A stretch of DNA of 63,568 nucleotides from Actinomycetota bacterium (GTDB taxonomy: Bacteria; Actinomycetota; UBA4738; HRBIN12). Positions 52,135-61,348 of the stretch are shown piece after piece. Location: positions 1 to 63,568 of the forward strand of contig VAYU01000029.1 in the NCBI GenBank assembly GCA_005884925.1, read 5' to 3'. Numbering within the stretch: position 1 is the first letter of the stretch; the number at the start of each line of letters is the position of its first letter. Position numbers and translations under genes: made by a program. Under the pieces are notes generated by a model, which was not told the origin of the DNA, did not search any database, and was given only the letters and a program-made list of their open reading frames with translations.

Positions 52135-52494
52135 GTGCCGACCGTGCTGCTGGTCGATGACGACCCGGTGATCCTCCGGTTGCTGGAGGTCAACTTCCGG
52201 ATGGAGGGGTTCGAGACCTTGACGGCCTCCCGAGGGCCGGAGGCGATCGCCCTCGCGGCTAGGCAGCCGGACGCGATCGTCCTGGACCTGATGCTCCCGG
52301 AGATGGATGGCCACGAGGTCTACCGCAAGCTCCAGGAGGATCCGCTCCTGAGCGCGATCCCGGTCGTATTCCTGACGGCCCGCGCACTGGACACCACGCC
52401 GGTGGCCCCCGGCGTCCGCTACATCACCAAGCCCTTCGACGCGCAGGCCCTGATCGAGACGGTGCGCGGTTCGATCGAGGGGTCCGGCGCGTGA
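52135..52494 (+). CDS. Stand-alone response regulator receiver protein
   Basis: A 119-residue receiver domain with no output domain. The acidic pair is in VLLVDDDPVILRLL, the phosphorylated Asp in AIVLDLMLPEMDGHEVYRKL, the Thr in VVFLTARALD, and the Lys in YITKPFDAQALIE. A partner kinase is not in the window. The GTG at 52135 is the start; the open frame continues upstream through the tRNA only by chance. It overlaps argS by four bases (GTGA), so it may be co-translated with it. Confidence 0.88.
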   Translation: MPTVLLVDDDPVILRLLEVNFRMEGFETLTASRGPEAIALAARQPDAIVLDLMLPEMDGHEVYRKLQEDPLLSAIPVVFLTARALDTTPVAPGVRYITKPFDAQALIETVRGSIEGSGA

Positions 52495-54167
52495 TCGAGG
52501 ACGAGCTCAGGGATTGGTTCCGGTCGGGACTCGAGGCCGCGGCATCCGAACTCGGGCTGGACGGTGAGCTGCCCGAGCCCGAGGTGATGGAGCCTCGGCA
52601 GAAGGAGCACGGTGACTTCGCCACCAACGTCGCGCTCGCGGTGGCGTCCCGCATCGCGGCGTCCCCGCGCACGGTCGCGGAAGCGATCGTCGCGTCCTTG
52701 CCGCCGGCGGCGTTCGTCCGGAAGGTCGAGGTCGCCGGTCCGGGATTCATCAACGTCTTCCTCACGGAGGGGTGGCTGCACGACGTCTTGCGCAGGATCG
52801 CGGCCGAGGGAGCCTCGTACGGGACGTCGCTGCGGACGGAGGGGCGCGTCCAGGTGGAGTTCGTGAGCGCCAACCCGACCGGGCCGCTGCACGTCGGGCA
52901 CGCCCGGAACGCCGTGCTCGGCGACACGATCGCCCGCTTGCTCGACGCCGCCGGGTGGACCGTGGAGCGCGAGTACTACTACAACGATGCCGGCGGTCAG
53001 ATGGACCGCTTCGGGGCCTCGGTCGACGCCAGCTACCTCACCCATCTCGGGCGTCCGACCGCGATCCCCGATGACGGCTACCACGGCACGTACATCGACG
53101 ACCTCGGTCGCGAGCTCGCGGCCCGCGAGCCCGGATGGGCGGAGCTCCCGGATGAAGAGCGGCTGGCGGCCGTGCGCGGGGCTGCCGCCGAGCGCGTCCT
53201 CGGCTGGATCCATGCGACGCTCGCGCGGTTCGATGTCCGGTTCGATTCCTACGTCTCCGAGGCGGCGCTGGAACGGAAGGGCGAGATCACGCAGGCGATC
53301 GATCTGCTCGGCGCCTCAGGGGACGCCTACGAGGCCGAGGGCGCCGTCTGGTTCCGGTCGACGGCCTTCGGCGACGACAAGGATCGTGTCCTCGTGCGTA
53401 GCGACGGCCGGCACACGTACTTCGGCGCCGATTGCGCGTACCTGATCGACAAGTTCGCTCGTGGGTTCGATCACCTGATCTACGTGTGGGGTGCGGATCA
53501 CCATGGGGACATCGCGCGCGTCCGCGGCGCCGCGCAAGCGCTCGGCTTCGACCCGGGCGCGGTCGAGATCGTGATCCACCAATGGGTCTCCTTCCTCCGC
53601 GGCGGTGAGCCGGTGCCGATGAGCAAGCGAGCTGGCACGTTCGTGTCGCTCGACGAGCTGATCGACGAGGTGGGAACGGACGCCGCGCGGTTCCATCTGC
53701 TGCTGTTCGGCAACGATCACACGATGCGGTTCGACATCGAGGCCGTGAAACAGCGATCGATGGACAACCCCGTCTACTACGTCCAGTACGGTCACGCGCG
53801 GATCGCGTCGATCCTGCGAACCGCGAGCGATGCCGGCGTGACGCTGCAGCCGATCGACGCGGTCGATCTGTCGATCCTGGTCGAGCCCGCCGAGACCGAG
53901 CTGCTGAAAGCGCTCGCGGAGGTACCGGCCCTGATCGCGAAGGCTGCGACGCTGCGCGCGCCGCATCGCGTCGCGCACGCGTCGCAGGATCTGGCCGCCC
54001 GCTTCCACCGGTTCTACACCGAGTGCCGCGTCGTCTCCGACGACGCGGCACGCACCCAGGCGCGCCTGTGGTTGTGCCGAGCCTCGGGGACGGTCCTCGC
54101 GAACCTGCTCGGGATCCTCGGCGTCTCGGCTCCCGACCGGATGGATCGGGTGGAGGGGTCCGCGTGA
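52491..54167 (+). CDS. argS: Arginyl-tRNA synthetase
   Basis: Charges tRNA-Arg with arginine. The 558-residue class I enzyme has the N-terminal Add1 domain (about residues 1-85), the HIGH-type motif GPLHVGHARNAVLGD, and a degenerate KMSKS in VPMSKRAGTFVSLDEL. The C-terminal DALR anticodon-binding domain is YYVQYGHARIASILRTASDA onward to RVAHASQDLAARFHRFYTEC. A tRNA-Arg gene lies just upstream. The hom start overlaps its stop by four bases. Confidence 0.96.
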   Translation: MIEDELRDWFRSGLEAAASELGLDGELPEPEVMEPRQKEHGDFATNVALAVASRIAASPRTVAEAIVASLPPAAFVRKVEVAGPGFINVFLTEGWLHDVLRRIAAEGASYGTSLRTEGRVQVEFVSANPTGPLHVGHARNAVLGDTIARLLDAAGWTVEREYYYNDAGGQMDRFGASVDASYLTHLGRPTAIPDDGYHGTYIDDLGRELAAREPGWAELPDEERLAAVRGAAAERVLGWIHATLARFDVRFDSYVSEAALERKGEITQAIDLLGASGDAYEAEGAVWFRSTAFGDDKDRVLVRSDGRHTYFGADCAYLIDKFARGFDHLIYVWGADHHGDIARVRGAAQALGFDPGAVEIVIHQWVSFLRGGEPVPMSKRAGTFVSLDELIDEVGTDAARFHLLLFGNDHTMRFDIEAVKQRSMDNPVYYVQYGHARIASILRTASDAGVTLQPIDAVDLSILVEPAETELLKALAEVPALIAKAATLRAPHRVAHASQDLAARFHRFYTECRVVSDDAARTQARLWLCRASGTVLANLLGILGVSAPDRMDRVEGSA

Positions 54168-55453
54168 GCGAGCGCACGATCCGCATCGGGATGCTCGGGT
54201 GCGGGACCGTTGGATCGGCCGTCGTCCGGATGCTCGCCGAGCACGGTGACGACATCGCCGTGCGCACCGAGGTTCGCCTCGCGGTGACCCGCGTGGCCGT
54301 CCGCGACGTCGCGCGGGAGCGGGACGTCCCGCTCCCGCGCGACGCCTTCACGACCGACGCCGCCTCGATCGTCGCCGACCCCGATGTCGACCTCGTGCTC
54401 GAGCTCCTCGGGGGTCTGGATCCGGCGAAGGATCTGATCCTCGCGTCCTTCGCGTCGGGCAAGCCCGTGGTCACGGCCAACAAGGAGGTGCTGTCGATCG
54501 CCGGCAAGGAGCTGTTCGATGCGGCGGATGCGGTCTCGCGCGACATCCGCTTCGAGGCCGCCGTCGCCGGCGGGATCCCGCTGATCTCGCCCCTCAAGGA
54601 GTCGCTGGCGGGTGAGCGGGTCCGCCGGATGCTCGGGATCGTGAACGGCACGACGAACTACGTGTTGACCCAGATGTCCGAGCACGGTTGGACGTTCGAG
54701 GACGCGCTGACCGAGGCCCAACAGCTCGGGTTCGCCGAGGCCGATCCGACCGCCGACATCGACGGCTTCGACGCGGCGGCGAAGTGCGCCATCCTCGCTT
54801 CGATCGCGTTCAACACGCGGGTCGTCGCGAGCGACGTGTACCGCGAAGGGATCGCGCGGATCACCCCGCAGGACATCGCCGACGCCGCGCGCCTGGGCTA
54901 CGTGGTGAAGCTGCTCGCGATCGCGGAGCTCGAGGATGGCGAGGTGTCCGCCCGCGTGCATCCCGCCATGATCCCGGACGCCCATCCGCTGGCCTCGGTC
55001 CGCGACGCCAACAACGCGGTCTTCATCGAGGGCGCGAAGGTCGGACAGCTCATGTTCTACGGGCCGGGAGCGGGCGGCGACGCGACGGCGACGAGCGTCG
55101 TCGGCGATCTGGTGCACGTGGCCCGCAACCTCGCCTTCGGCGGCCGCGCGATCGGCTGCACGTGCGTCCTCGACCGTCCGATCCGCCCGATGGACGCCAC
55201 GACCGGCCAGTACTACCTCAACCTCCACGTGGAGGATCGGCCGGGGGTGCTCGCGGAGATCGCGGAGGCGTTCGCGCACAACGGCGTCTCGATCGAGCGG
55301 GTGTGGCAGGAGGGGTTCGCCGAGGAGGCGACGCTCGTGTTCATCACGCATCGCGCACAGGAGGGAGCCTTCCAGAAGACGGTGGCGGAGCTGCGCGACC
55401 GCTCGAGCGTGCGCGCGGTCGCGAGCCTCCTTCGGGTGGAGGGCGAGGAGTGA
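54164..55453 (+). CDS. hom: Homoserine dehydrogenase
   Basis: Reduces aspartate semialdehyde to homoserine for Thr, Met and Ile synthesis. The 429-residue protein has the nucleotide loop IGMLGCGTVGSAVVRML, the catalytic region PVVTANKEVLSIAGKELF, RMLGIVNGTTNYVLTQMSEH, EADPTADIDGFDAAAKCAI, and a C-terminal ACT domain (LNLHVEDRPGVLAEIAEAF) that would allow feedback control by threonine. GTGA overlaps on both sides couple it to argS and thrC. Confidence 0.96.
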   Translation: MSERTIRIGMLGCGTVGSAVVRMLAEHGDDIAVRTEVRLAVTRVAVRDVARERDVPLPRDAFTTDAASIVADPDVDLVLELLGGLDPAKDLILASFASGKPVVTANKEVLSIAGKELFDAADAVSRDIRFEAAVAGGIPLISPLKESLAGERVRRMLGIVNGTTNYVLTQMSEHGWTFEDALTEAQQLGFAEADPTADIDGFDAAAKCAILASIAFNTRVVASDVYREGIARITPQDIADAARLGYVVKLLAIAELEDGEVSARVHPAMIPDAHPLASVRDANNAVFIEGAKVGQLMFYGPGAGGDATATSVVGDLVHVARNLAFGGRAIGCTCVLDRPIRPMDATTGQYYLNLHVEDRPGVLAEIAEAFAHNGVSIERVWQEGFAEEATLVFITHRAQEGAFQKTVAELRDRSSVRAVASLLRVEGEE

Positions 55454-56526
55454 GCGTTCCTCCGGCGGGAGCCGGTCCCCATCAGTGGCGCGGCGTGGTC
55501 GAGGAGTACCGGGAGCGGCTGCCGGTGTCCGACGCGACACCGGTGATCTCCCTCGGCGAGGGCGGTACGCCGCTCGTCCGCTCCGATCCGCTGTCCCTCG
55601 AGACCGGATGCGACGTCTGGCTGAAGTACGACGGCGCGAATCCGACGGGTTCGTTCAAGGACCGCGGCATGACGCTCGCGATCTCGAAGGCGGTCGAGGG
55701 GCACGCGAAGGCCGTGGTGTGCGCCTCGACCGGCAACACGAGCGCCTCGGCCGCCGCGTACGCGGCGAGGGCCGGCCTGACGTGCGCCGTGCTCGTGCCG
55801 AAGGGGAAGGTCGCGCTCGGCAAGATGGCGGCGACCCTCGTCCACGGGGCCAGGGTGCTGGAGGTGGACGGCAACTTCGACGCGTCGCTCGACGTCGCCC
55901 GCGACCTGGCGGAGCGGTACCCCGTGACGCTCGTGAACAGCGTCAACCCCTTCCGGCTCGAAGGCCAGAAGACGGCAGCGTTCGAGATCTGTGATGCGCT
56001 CGGGCGAGCTCCCGACATCCATTGCGTTCCGGTGGGCAACGCCGGGAACATCTCGAGCCATTGGATGGGCTATTCCGAGTACCTCGTCGACGGTGTGATC
56101 CCCGAGCCGCCGCAGTTGTTCGGGTTCCAAGCCGCCGGCGCCGCGCCCATCGTGAAGGGGGAGCCGATCGCGGATCCGCAGACGATCGCGACGGCGATCC
56201 GGATCGGCAACCCGGCCTCGTGGGAGAAGGCCGTGGCCGCTGCCACCGCGTCCGAGGGCGCGATCGGCTCCGTCACCGACCGGCAGATCTTGGCCGCCTA
56301 CCGCCGGCTGGCCCGCGAGGGCCTCTTCGTCGAGCCAGCCAGCGCGGCGAGCGTTGCGGGGATGCTCCAGTTGTACGCCGACGGACGGCTCCAGGCGGGC
56401 CGGACGGTCGTGTGCATCCTGACGGGGCACGGCTTGAAGGACACGGAGTGGGCGATCGCCGGCGCGGCGCAGCCCGTGACCGTGTCGGCGGACGCGGACG
56501 CGGTCGCCGTCGAGCTCGGTCTGTAG
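55450..56526 (+). CDS. thrC: Threonine synthase
   Basis: Converts O-phosphohomoserine to threonine with PLP. The 358-residue protein shows the PLP lysine in ANPTGSFKDRGMTLA, the phosphate loop VCASTGNTSASAAAYAAR, and CVPVGNAGNISSHWMGYSEY. It belongs to the shorter bacterial class. The GTG at 55450 overlaps hom by four bases. The thrB gene follows after 28 bases. Confidence 0.95.
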   Translation: MSVPPAGAGPHQWRGVVEEYRERLPVSDATPVISLGEGGTPLVRSDPLSLETGCDVWLKYDGANPTGSFKDRGMTLAISKAVEGHAKAVVCASTGNTSASAAAYAARAGLTCAVLVPKGKVALGKMAATLVHGARVLEVDGNFDASLDVARDLAERYPVTLVNSVNPFRLEGQKTAAFEICDALGRAPDIHCVPVGNAGNISSHWMGYSEYLVDGVIPEPPQLFGFQAAGAAPIVKGEPIADPQTIATAIRIGNPASWEKAVAAATASEGAIGSVTDRQILAAYRRLAREGLFVEPASAASVAGMLQLYADGRLQAGRTVVCILTGHGLKDTEWAIAGAAQPVTVSADADAVAVELGL

Positions 56527-56554
56527 TTCGGGCCGCGATACGCTCCGCGCCACG

Positions 56555-57439
56555 ATGCGCGTGACGGTCCGTGTCCCCGCCACGTCGGCGAACCTCGGCC
56601 CCGGGTTCGACTGCTTCGGCCTGGCCTGGGACCTCTGCAACGAGCTGGTGGTCGACACGGGAGCGCCGCCGGGCGTCACGTGGGAGGGGGAGGGGGCGGA
56701 CGAGCTTCCCACCTACGGTTCGGATCTGATCGGCCGGGTGATGTCGGCGGTCGCGGGACGGATGTCGCTCCCGCTCGCCCCGCTCGCTCGCCGTGGGCGG
56801 AACCGGATCCCGCTCGAGCGGGGGCTCGGTTCGTCCTCCGCCGCCACCGTCGCGGGCGTGGTCGCGGCATCGGCCCTGCTCGACCTGGGGATCGACGCCG
56901 ATCCGATCTCGGTCTTCGCGATGGCGGCCGAGATCGAGGGGCACCCCGACAACGTCGCCGCCGCCGTGTTCGGAGGGTTCACGATCGCGCTCGGCGACGG
57001 GACGGTGCAACGGCTCGAGCCCCATCCGGACCTCCGGCCGGCGCTCGTCGTTCCCGACGTCCGCGTGTCGACGGCGGCCGCCAGGGCCGCCCTGCCCGAC
57101 AGCGTTCCCCGGGCGGACGCGATCGCGAACGTCGCACGGGCGGCGCTCGAGGTCGAGGCGCTGACGCGGGATCCGTCGCTGCTGTCGCGCGCGCTCGTCG
57201 ACCGCCTGCACGAGGACGTTCGGCTCGCCACGATGCCCGAGGTCGAGGACGTGGTCGCGGCGCTCCGCCGCGACCACGTCCCCGTGTGCGTCTCCGGGGC
57301 CGGGCCGTCGCTCGTGGTCTTCGAGCGAGCGGACCGGCCTCCGATCACGCTCGAGACCCTCGGGGTCTCCGCGCCGTGGCGGATCCTGCGCCCGGGGGTC
57401 CGCAGCCGGGGGTTCGAGGTGGAGATCGGCGGCACCTGA
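56555..57439 (+). CDS. thrB: Homoserine kinase
   Basis: Phosphorylates homoserine with ATP, giving the thrC substrate. The 294-residue GHMP kinase has the substrate-binding start VPATSANLGPGFDCFGLAWD, the ATP loop LERGLGSSSAATVAGVV, and EIEGHPDNVAAAVFGGF. The C-terminal SGAGPSLVVF loop is intact. It completes the hom-thrC-thrB set. After it the order departs from the usual rho-rpmE arrangement. Confidence 0.95.
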   Translation: MRVTVRVPATSANLGPGFDCFGLAWDLCNELVVDTGAPPGVTWEGEGADELPTYGSDLIGRVMSAVAGRMSLPLAPLARRGRNRIPLERGLGSSSAATVAGVVAASALLDLGIDADPISVFAMAAEIEGHPDNVAAAVFGGFTIALGDGTVQRLEPHPDLRPALVVPDVRVSTAAARAALPDSVPRADAIANVARAALEVEALTRDPSLLSRALVDRLHEDVRLATMPEVEDVVAALRRDHVPVCVSGAGPSLVVFERADRPPITLETLGVSAPWRILRPGVRSRGFEVEIGGT

Positions 57440-57488
57440 GACGCGACCCGGGTTCCACCGCTCGAGCGAGGGTCGGTAGGGTAGAGCC

Positions 57489-58277
57489 GTGGTCACGATC
57501 GCCCACATCTCGGACCCCCACGTCGGGTCTCCGCATTTCGTGCCCAACCTGATGAACCGCGTGATCGCCGAGCTGAACCAGCTCCAACCGGACGTGGTCG
57601 TCGTCTCGGGCGACCTGACGACCGACGGGTTCCGCCCCGAATACAAGGCCTGGCTCGCCTATGCCGATCGGATCGAGGCTCCGTTGCTCACGGTCCCCGG
57701 CAACCACGACTCCCGGAACGTTGGGTACCTGCATTTCGAGGATCTGATCGGACCCCGGATGTGGGTCCACGACATCGACGCCGTGCGCGTCGTGGGGGTG
57801 GACTCGAGCGAGCCGGATCTGAACGAGGGCCAGGTGGGACGGGTCCACTACGACTGGATCACCGACCAGTTCGCCGGGCCGGCGGCACTGAAGATCTTCG
57901 TCCTGCACCACCACCTGATGCCGATCCCGGGGACCGGGCGGGAGCGCTCGATCGTGATGGACGCCGGCGACCTCCTCGAGGTTCTGGTGCATGCGGGCGT
58001 CCACGTGGTCCTCTCGGGGCACAAGCACGTTCCGTACGTCTGGCGCCTGGAGGACCTGTACATCGCGAACGCCGGAACCGTGTCATCGCTCCGGCTGCGC
58101 GGCTACGGCAAGCCGTGCTACAACGTCCTCGACTTCGACGGGGACGAGGTTTCGATCCACCGCGTCTTCCCCTTCGAGGGTGAGCGCCACCTCATGGCGA
58201 GGTTCGTCTTGTTCGAAACGGCGAGGCACCATCGCGAGGCACCCGTGCAACAGCTCGCGGGACCGCCCGAGTCCTGA
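57489..58277 (+). CDS. Metallophosphoesterase (calcineurin-like)
   Basis: A 262-residue dinuclear metal phosphoesterase. Ligands appear as IAHISDPHVGSPHF, VVVSGDLTTDGF, LTVPGNHDSRNVGYLHF, FVLHHHLMPI and LSGHKHVPYVW, so the active site is complete. The substrate could be a cyclic nucleotide or a phosphate ester. Its place upstream of the cDPG synthetase gene, on the same strand with a 52-base gap, raises the possibility that it acts on cyclic 2,3-diphosphoglycerate, but nothing in the sequence shows that. Confidence 0.88.
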   Translation: MVTIAHISDPHVGSPHFVPNLMNRVIAELNQLQPDVVVVSGDLTTDGFRPEYKAWLAYADRIEAPLLTVPGNHDSRNVGYLHFEDLIGPRMWVHDIDAVRVVGVDSSEPDLNEGQVGRVHYDWITDQFAGPAALKIFVLHHHLMPIPGTGRERSIVMDAGDLLEVLVHAGVHVVLSGHKHVPYVWRLEDLYIANAGTVSSLRLRGYGKPCYNVLDFDGDEVSIHRVFPFEGERHLMARFVLFETARHHREAPVQQLAGPPES

Positions 58278-58329
58278 GGCGGATCGCCCCACCAGGGAGC
58301 GGCGAGAGAGGGACAACCGGCACCATCCG

Positions 58330-59694
58330 ATGCGCGCGATCGCTCTGGTCGACGGCGAGCACTACCCACCGGTCACCCGCTGGGCGCTCGAGGTTGCCCG
58401 CTCTCGAGGGGTCGAGGTCGTCGTGGCGCTCGTCGTGGGAGGGATCGAGAAGCTCCTTCCCGGCGATCTTCCCGACGTCGGCGTGCCCGTCCGGTCCGTG
58501 GCGGACGACCGGGCGGAGGGTCTGCGCGCGGCCATCGCCCAGTGGCGACCCGAGGTCGTGCTGGATCTCTCCGACGAGCCCGTGCTCGGGTACCGGGAAC
58601 GGATGGAGCTGGTCTCCGTATCGCTCGTCCTTGGCGTGCCGTACCAGGGAGCGGACTTCGCCTTCGACCCGCCCGTCGCGGAGCCGGCGCCCCTCGGCGT
58701 GCCCGTGCTGGCCGTCTACGGCACGGGCAAGCGAAGCGGGAAGACCGCGATCGCCGGCGAGGTCGCGCGGCGGGCGGCCCGCCGCGACCTGGCGCCGATC
58801 GTGATCGCTATGGGTCGCGGCGGGCCGCCCGCCCCCCAGGTGGCCGAGGCGGGCTCGGTCACGCTCGATTCGCTGATCGCCCTGGTTCAGGCGGGGGAAC
58901 ACGCTGCGTCGGATTACCTGGAGGACGCCCTGACCACGGGGGTGACCACGATCGGCGCCCGCCGGGCGGCCGGCGGGCTGGCGGGCGCCCCCTACGCGAC
59001 CAACGTCGCCGAGGCGGTCGCGGTCGGTGCCGCCCGCCACCCCGGGCTCCTCGTCCTCGAAGGGAGCGGAGCAGCGCTGCCTCCCGTGGCCTGGGACGCG
59101 GGGATCCTCGTGGTCCCGGCGACCTGCCCGCCCGAGTACATCCGGGGCTACCTCGGTCCGTATCGCTTGTTGCGGGCTGACCTGGCAGTTGTTACCATGA
59201 CAAGAAGCCCGGTTCCCGGGTCAGAGAACTTCTCCCACCTCTCCGCACACCTGCGTCGTACGTTGGGCGATGCGCGCGTCTTGGTGACCGACTTCATCCC
59301 GATGCCGCTCGCAGAGGTGCGGGGACGGGACGCGTTCTTCGCAACGACGGCCCCGACCGCGATCTCCGCAGCTCAGGCTCTCTATCTCGAGACCGCGTAC
59401 GGGGTTCGGATCGTCGGGTCGAGCGCCAGGCTGGCCGACCGGGCCGGTCTGGCGGAGGATCTCGAGGCCGCCGGGGAGTACGAGGTGCTCCTCACGGAGT
59501 TGAAGGCGGCAGCCGTCGATGTTGCGTGTCGGCATGCGGCCGCTCGCGGGGCCGATGTGGTCTTCGTGGACAACCGGGCAGAGGTGGTTGAAGGAGCGAC
59601 GGACCTGGGAACTGCATTCGGAGAGGTCATCGACCTGGCGATCGCCAGAGGGATGGCACGAGGGAGCGAACCCTCGAGAGGGACCGACGGATGA
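58330..59694 (+). CDS. Cyclic 2,3-diphosphoglycerate synthetase-like protein
   Basis: A 454-residue P-loop protein close in length and order to archaeal cDPG synthetase, which cyclises 2,3-diphosphoglycerate using ATP. The N-terminal ~120 residues form a Rossmann-like part (IALVDGEHYPPVTRWALEVA, LDLSDEPVLGYRERM). The P-loop is AVYGTGKRSGKTAIAGEVAR (GTGKRSGKT at 131-139). Later blocks include ASDYLEDALTTGVTTIGARR, LVLEGSGAALPPVAWDAGI and the C-terminal VDNRAEVV. It overlaps the 2-phosphoglycerate kinase gene by four bases. The assignment is by family memory plus context. Confidence 0.82.
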   Translation: MRAIALVDGEHYPPVTRWALEVARSRGVEVVVALVVGGIEKLLPGDLPDVGVPVRSVADDRAEGLRAAIAQWRPEVVLDLSDEPVLGYRERMELVSVSLVLGVPYQGADFAFDPPVAEPAPLGVPVLAVYGTGKRSGKTAIAGEVARRAARRDLAPIVIAMGRGGPPAPQVAEAGSVTLDSLIALVQAGEHAASDYLEDALTTGVTTIGARRAAGGLAGAPYATNVAEAVAVGAARHPGLLVLEGSGAALPPVAWDAGILVVPATCPPEYIRGYLGPYRLLRADLAVVTMTRSPVPGSENFSHLSAHLRRTLGDARVLVTDFIPMPLAEVRGRDAFFATTAPTAISAAQALYLETAYGVRIVGSSARLADRAGLAEDLEAAGEYEVLLTELKAAAVDVACRHAAARGADVVFVDNRAEVVEGATDLGTAFGEVIDLAIARGMARGSEPSRGTDG

Positions 59695-60683
59695 GCGAAC
59701 GAACGAGAACGTCCCAGATCGTGATCTCCGATCGCGAGCCCGGGCTGCCGTTCTCCAAGGGGTTGCTGGCGTCACAGGTCATGGTCACGGGGCTGTCCCC
59801 GTATCGGGCATACCAGGTCGCGGAGGAGGTCGAGATCCGCCTCTTGGAGCGGCGACGAGCCTCCGTCACATCTGCCGAGCTGGCGGACGTCGCGATCGAG
59901 GTGATCGCCGAGGTGGCCGGTGAACGCTACGCGACCAACTTCGTGCGCTGGCGCGAGATCGAGAACCTCGATGTCCCGCTCGTGATCCTGATCGGCGGAG
60001 CCACCGGGGTCGGCAAATCCACGATCGCCACCCAGCTGGCGGCTCGGCTCGGCATCGTCCGTGTCGTCGCGACCGACGCGATCCGCGAGGTCATGCGGGC
60101 GATGCTGTCGAGCGAGCTGATGCCGACCTTGCATGTCTCGTCGTTCCAGGCGGACAAGGCGCTGCGGGAACCTCCGACGAAGATGGCGGACGCGCTCACG
60201 CTGGGCTTCCGGGAGCAGACCGCGGCCGTCTCGGTGGGGGTCAATGCGCTGATCGAACGCGCCGCCGCCGAGGGAACGAGCATCGTCATCGAGGGAGCGC
60301 ACATCGTCCCTGGATTCTTCGAGACCGATGCGCACGGTGACCGTATCCTCGCGGTGCCGTTCGTCGTCGGCGTCGACGACGAGGACCGCCACCGTTCGCA
60401 TTTCGCCGCTCGCGAAGATGCGATCGCCGCGCGACCGGCCACCCGCTACGTCGAGGGGTTCGATGGGATCCGGCGGCTGCAGCGGTACGTGAAGAGCCAG
60501 GCGCTCGCGCACGGGGTGCCCGTGATCCCGAACTACAGCTTCGACCAGTCGATCGCCGCGGTGATCGGCCTGGTCATGGAACGCGCCACCGCACGCACGG
60601 TGGCGCCGCCCGCCGGCGGGGCCGTGGGCGCCACCGGAACGAACGAACAGCGAACGAACCCGAAGGAGGGGAAGACAGCATGA
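59691..60683 (+). CDS. 2-phosphoglycerate kinase
   Basis: A 330-residue kinase that converts 2-phosphoglycerate to 2,3-diphosphoglycerate, the precursor of cDPG. An ATP-cone-like N-terminus (about residues 8-90) is followed by a P-loop kinase domain with LVILIGGATGVGKSTIATQL (102-111 being the loop), VATDAIREVMRAML, and SIVIEGAHIVPGFF. The C-terminal tail (from about 300) is low complexity. It is coupled by ATGA to the synthetase upstream and to the transaldolase downstream, so the three are made together. Confidence 0.85.
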   Translation: MSERTRTSQIVISDREPGLPFSKGLLASQVMVTGLSPYRAYQVAEEVEIRLLERRRASVTSAELADVAIEVIAEVAGERYATNFVRWREIENLDVPLVILIGGATGVGKSTIATQLAARLGIVRVVATDAIREVMRAMLSSELMPTLHVSSFQADKALREPPTKMADALTLGFREQTAAVSVGVNALIERAAAEGTSIVIEGAHIVPGFFETDAHGDRILAVPFVVGVDDEDRHRSHFAAREDAIAARPATRYVEGFDGIRRLQRYVKSQALAHGVPVIPNYSFDQSIAAVIGLVMERATARTVAPPAGGAVGATGTNEQRTNPKEGKTA

Positions 60684-61348
60684 AACTCTTCCTCGATACC
60701 GCAAGCATCGAGGAGATCCGCGAGATCAACCGCTGGGGCGTGCTCGGTGGGGTGACCACCAACCCGTCATTGCTCCAGAAGGAGGCCGCGGAGCCCGACA
60801 AGGTATGGCGCCAGATCCTCGAGGAGGTTGCCGGTGACGTGTCGCTCGAGGTGACCGCACCGGAGGCCGACGGGATGGTGACGCAAGGCCGAACGCTCGC
60901 CGCCATGGGTCCGAACGCCGTGGTGAAGGTGCCCATGACCCCGGACGGCCTCGAGGCGGGCACGCGCTTGGTGAGCGAGGGCATACGGATCAACGTCACC
61001 CTCGTCTTCTCACCCGCGCAGGCGATCCTGGCCGCGGAGATCGGGGCGTACATCGTGTCGCCCTTCCTCGGCCGGGTCGACGACGTGGCGAGCGACGGCA
61101 TGGCGCTGTTGCATTCGATCTGCGACATCTATGCTGTGCAGGGCTACGACACCAAGGTCCTGGCTGCATCGCTCCGACACCCGATGCATGTGGTGGAGTC
61201 GGCGCACGCCGGTGCCGACATCGCCACGATGCCGTACGAGGTCTTCACGAAGCTCGTGAAGCACCCCCTGACCGATCTCGGCATGGAGCGGTTCCAGGCC
61301 GATTGGGAGAAGCTCCAGCACCAGCTGGAGGGAGAGGCATCCACCTGA
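60680..61348 (+). CDS. Transaldolase / fructose-6-phosphate aldolase family protein
   Basis: A 222-residue TIM-barrel aldolase of the short TalC/Fsa subgroup. The N-terminal MKLFLDTASIEEIREINRWG, the VTTNPSLLQKEA loop and the Schiff-base lysine in AVVKVPMTPDGLEAG are intact. The C-terminal helix continues as expected. It either transfers dihydroxyacetone units in the pentose pathway or cleaves fructose 6-phosphate; sequence alone does not decide. It overlaps the kinase by ATGA and rho by TGATG. Confidence 0.88.
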   Translation: MKLFLDTASIEEIREINRWGVLGGVTTNPSLLQKEAAEPDKVWRQILEEVAGDVSLEVTAPEADGMVTQGRTLAAMGPNAVVKVPMTPDGLEAGTRLVSEGIRINVTLVFSPAQAILAAEIGAYIVSPFLGRVDDVASDGMALLHSICDIYAVQGYDTKVLAASLRHPMHVVESAHAGADIATMPYEVFTKLVKHPLTDLGMERFQADWEKLQHQLEGEAST

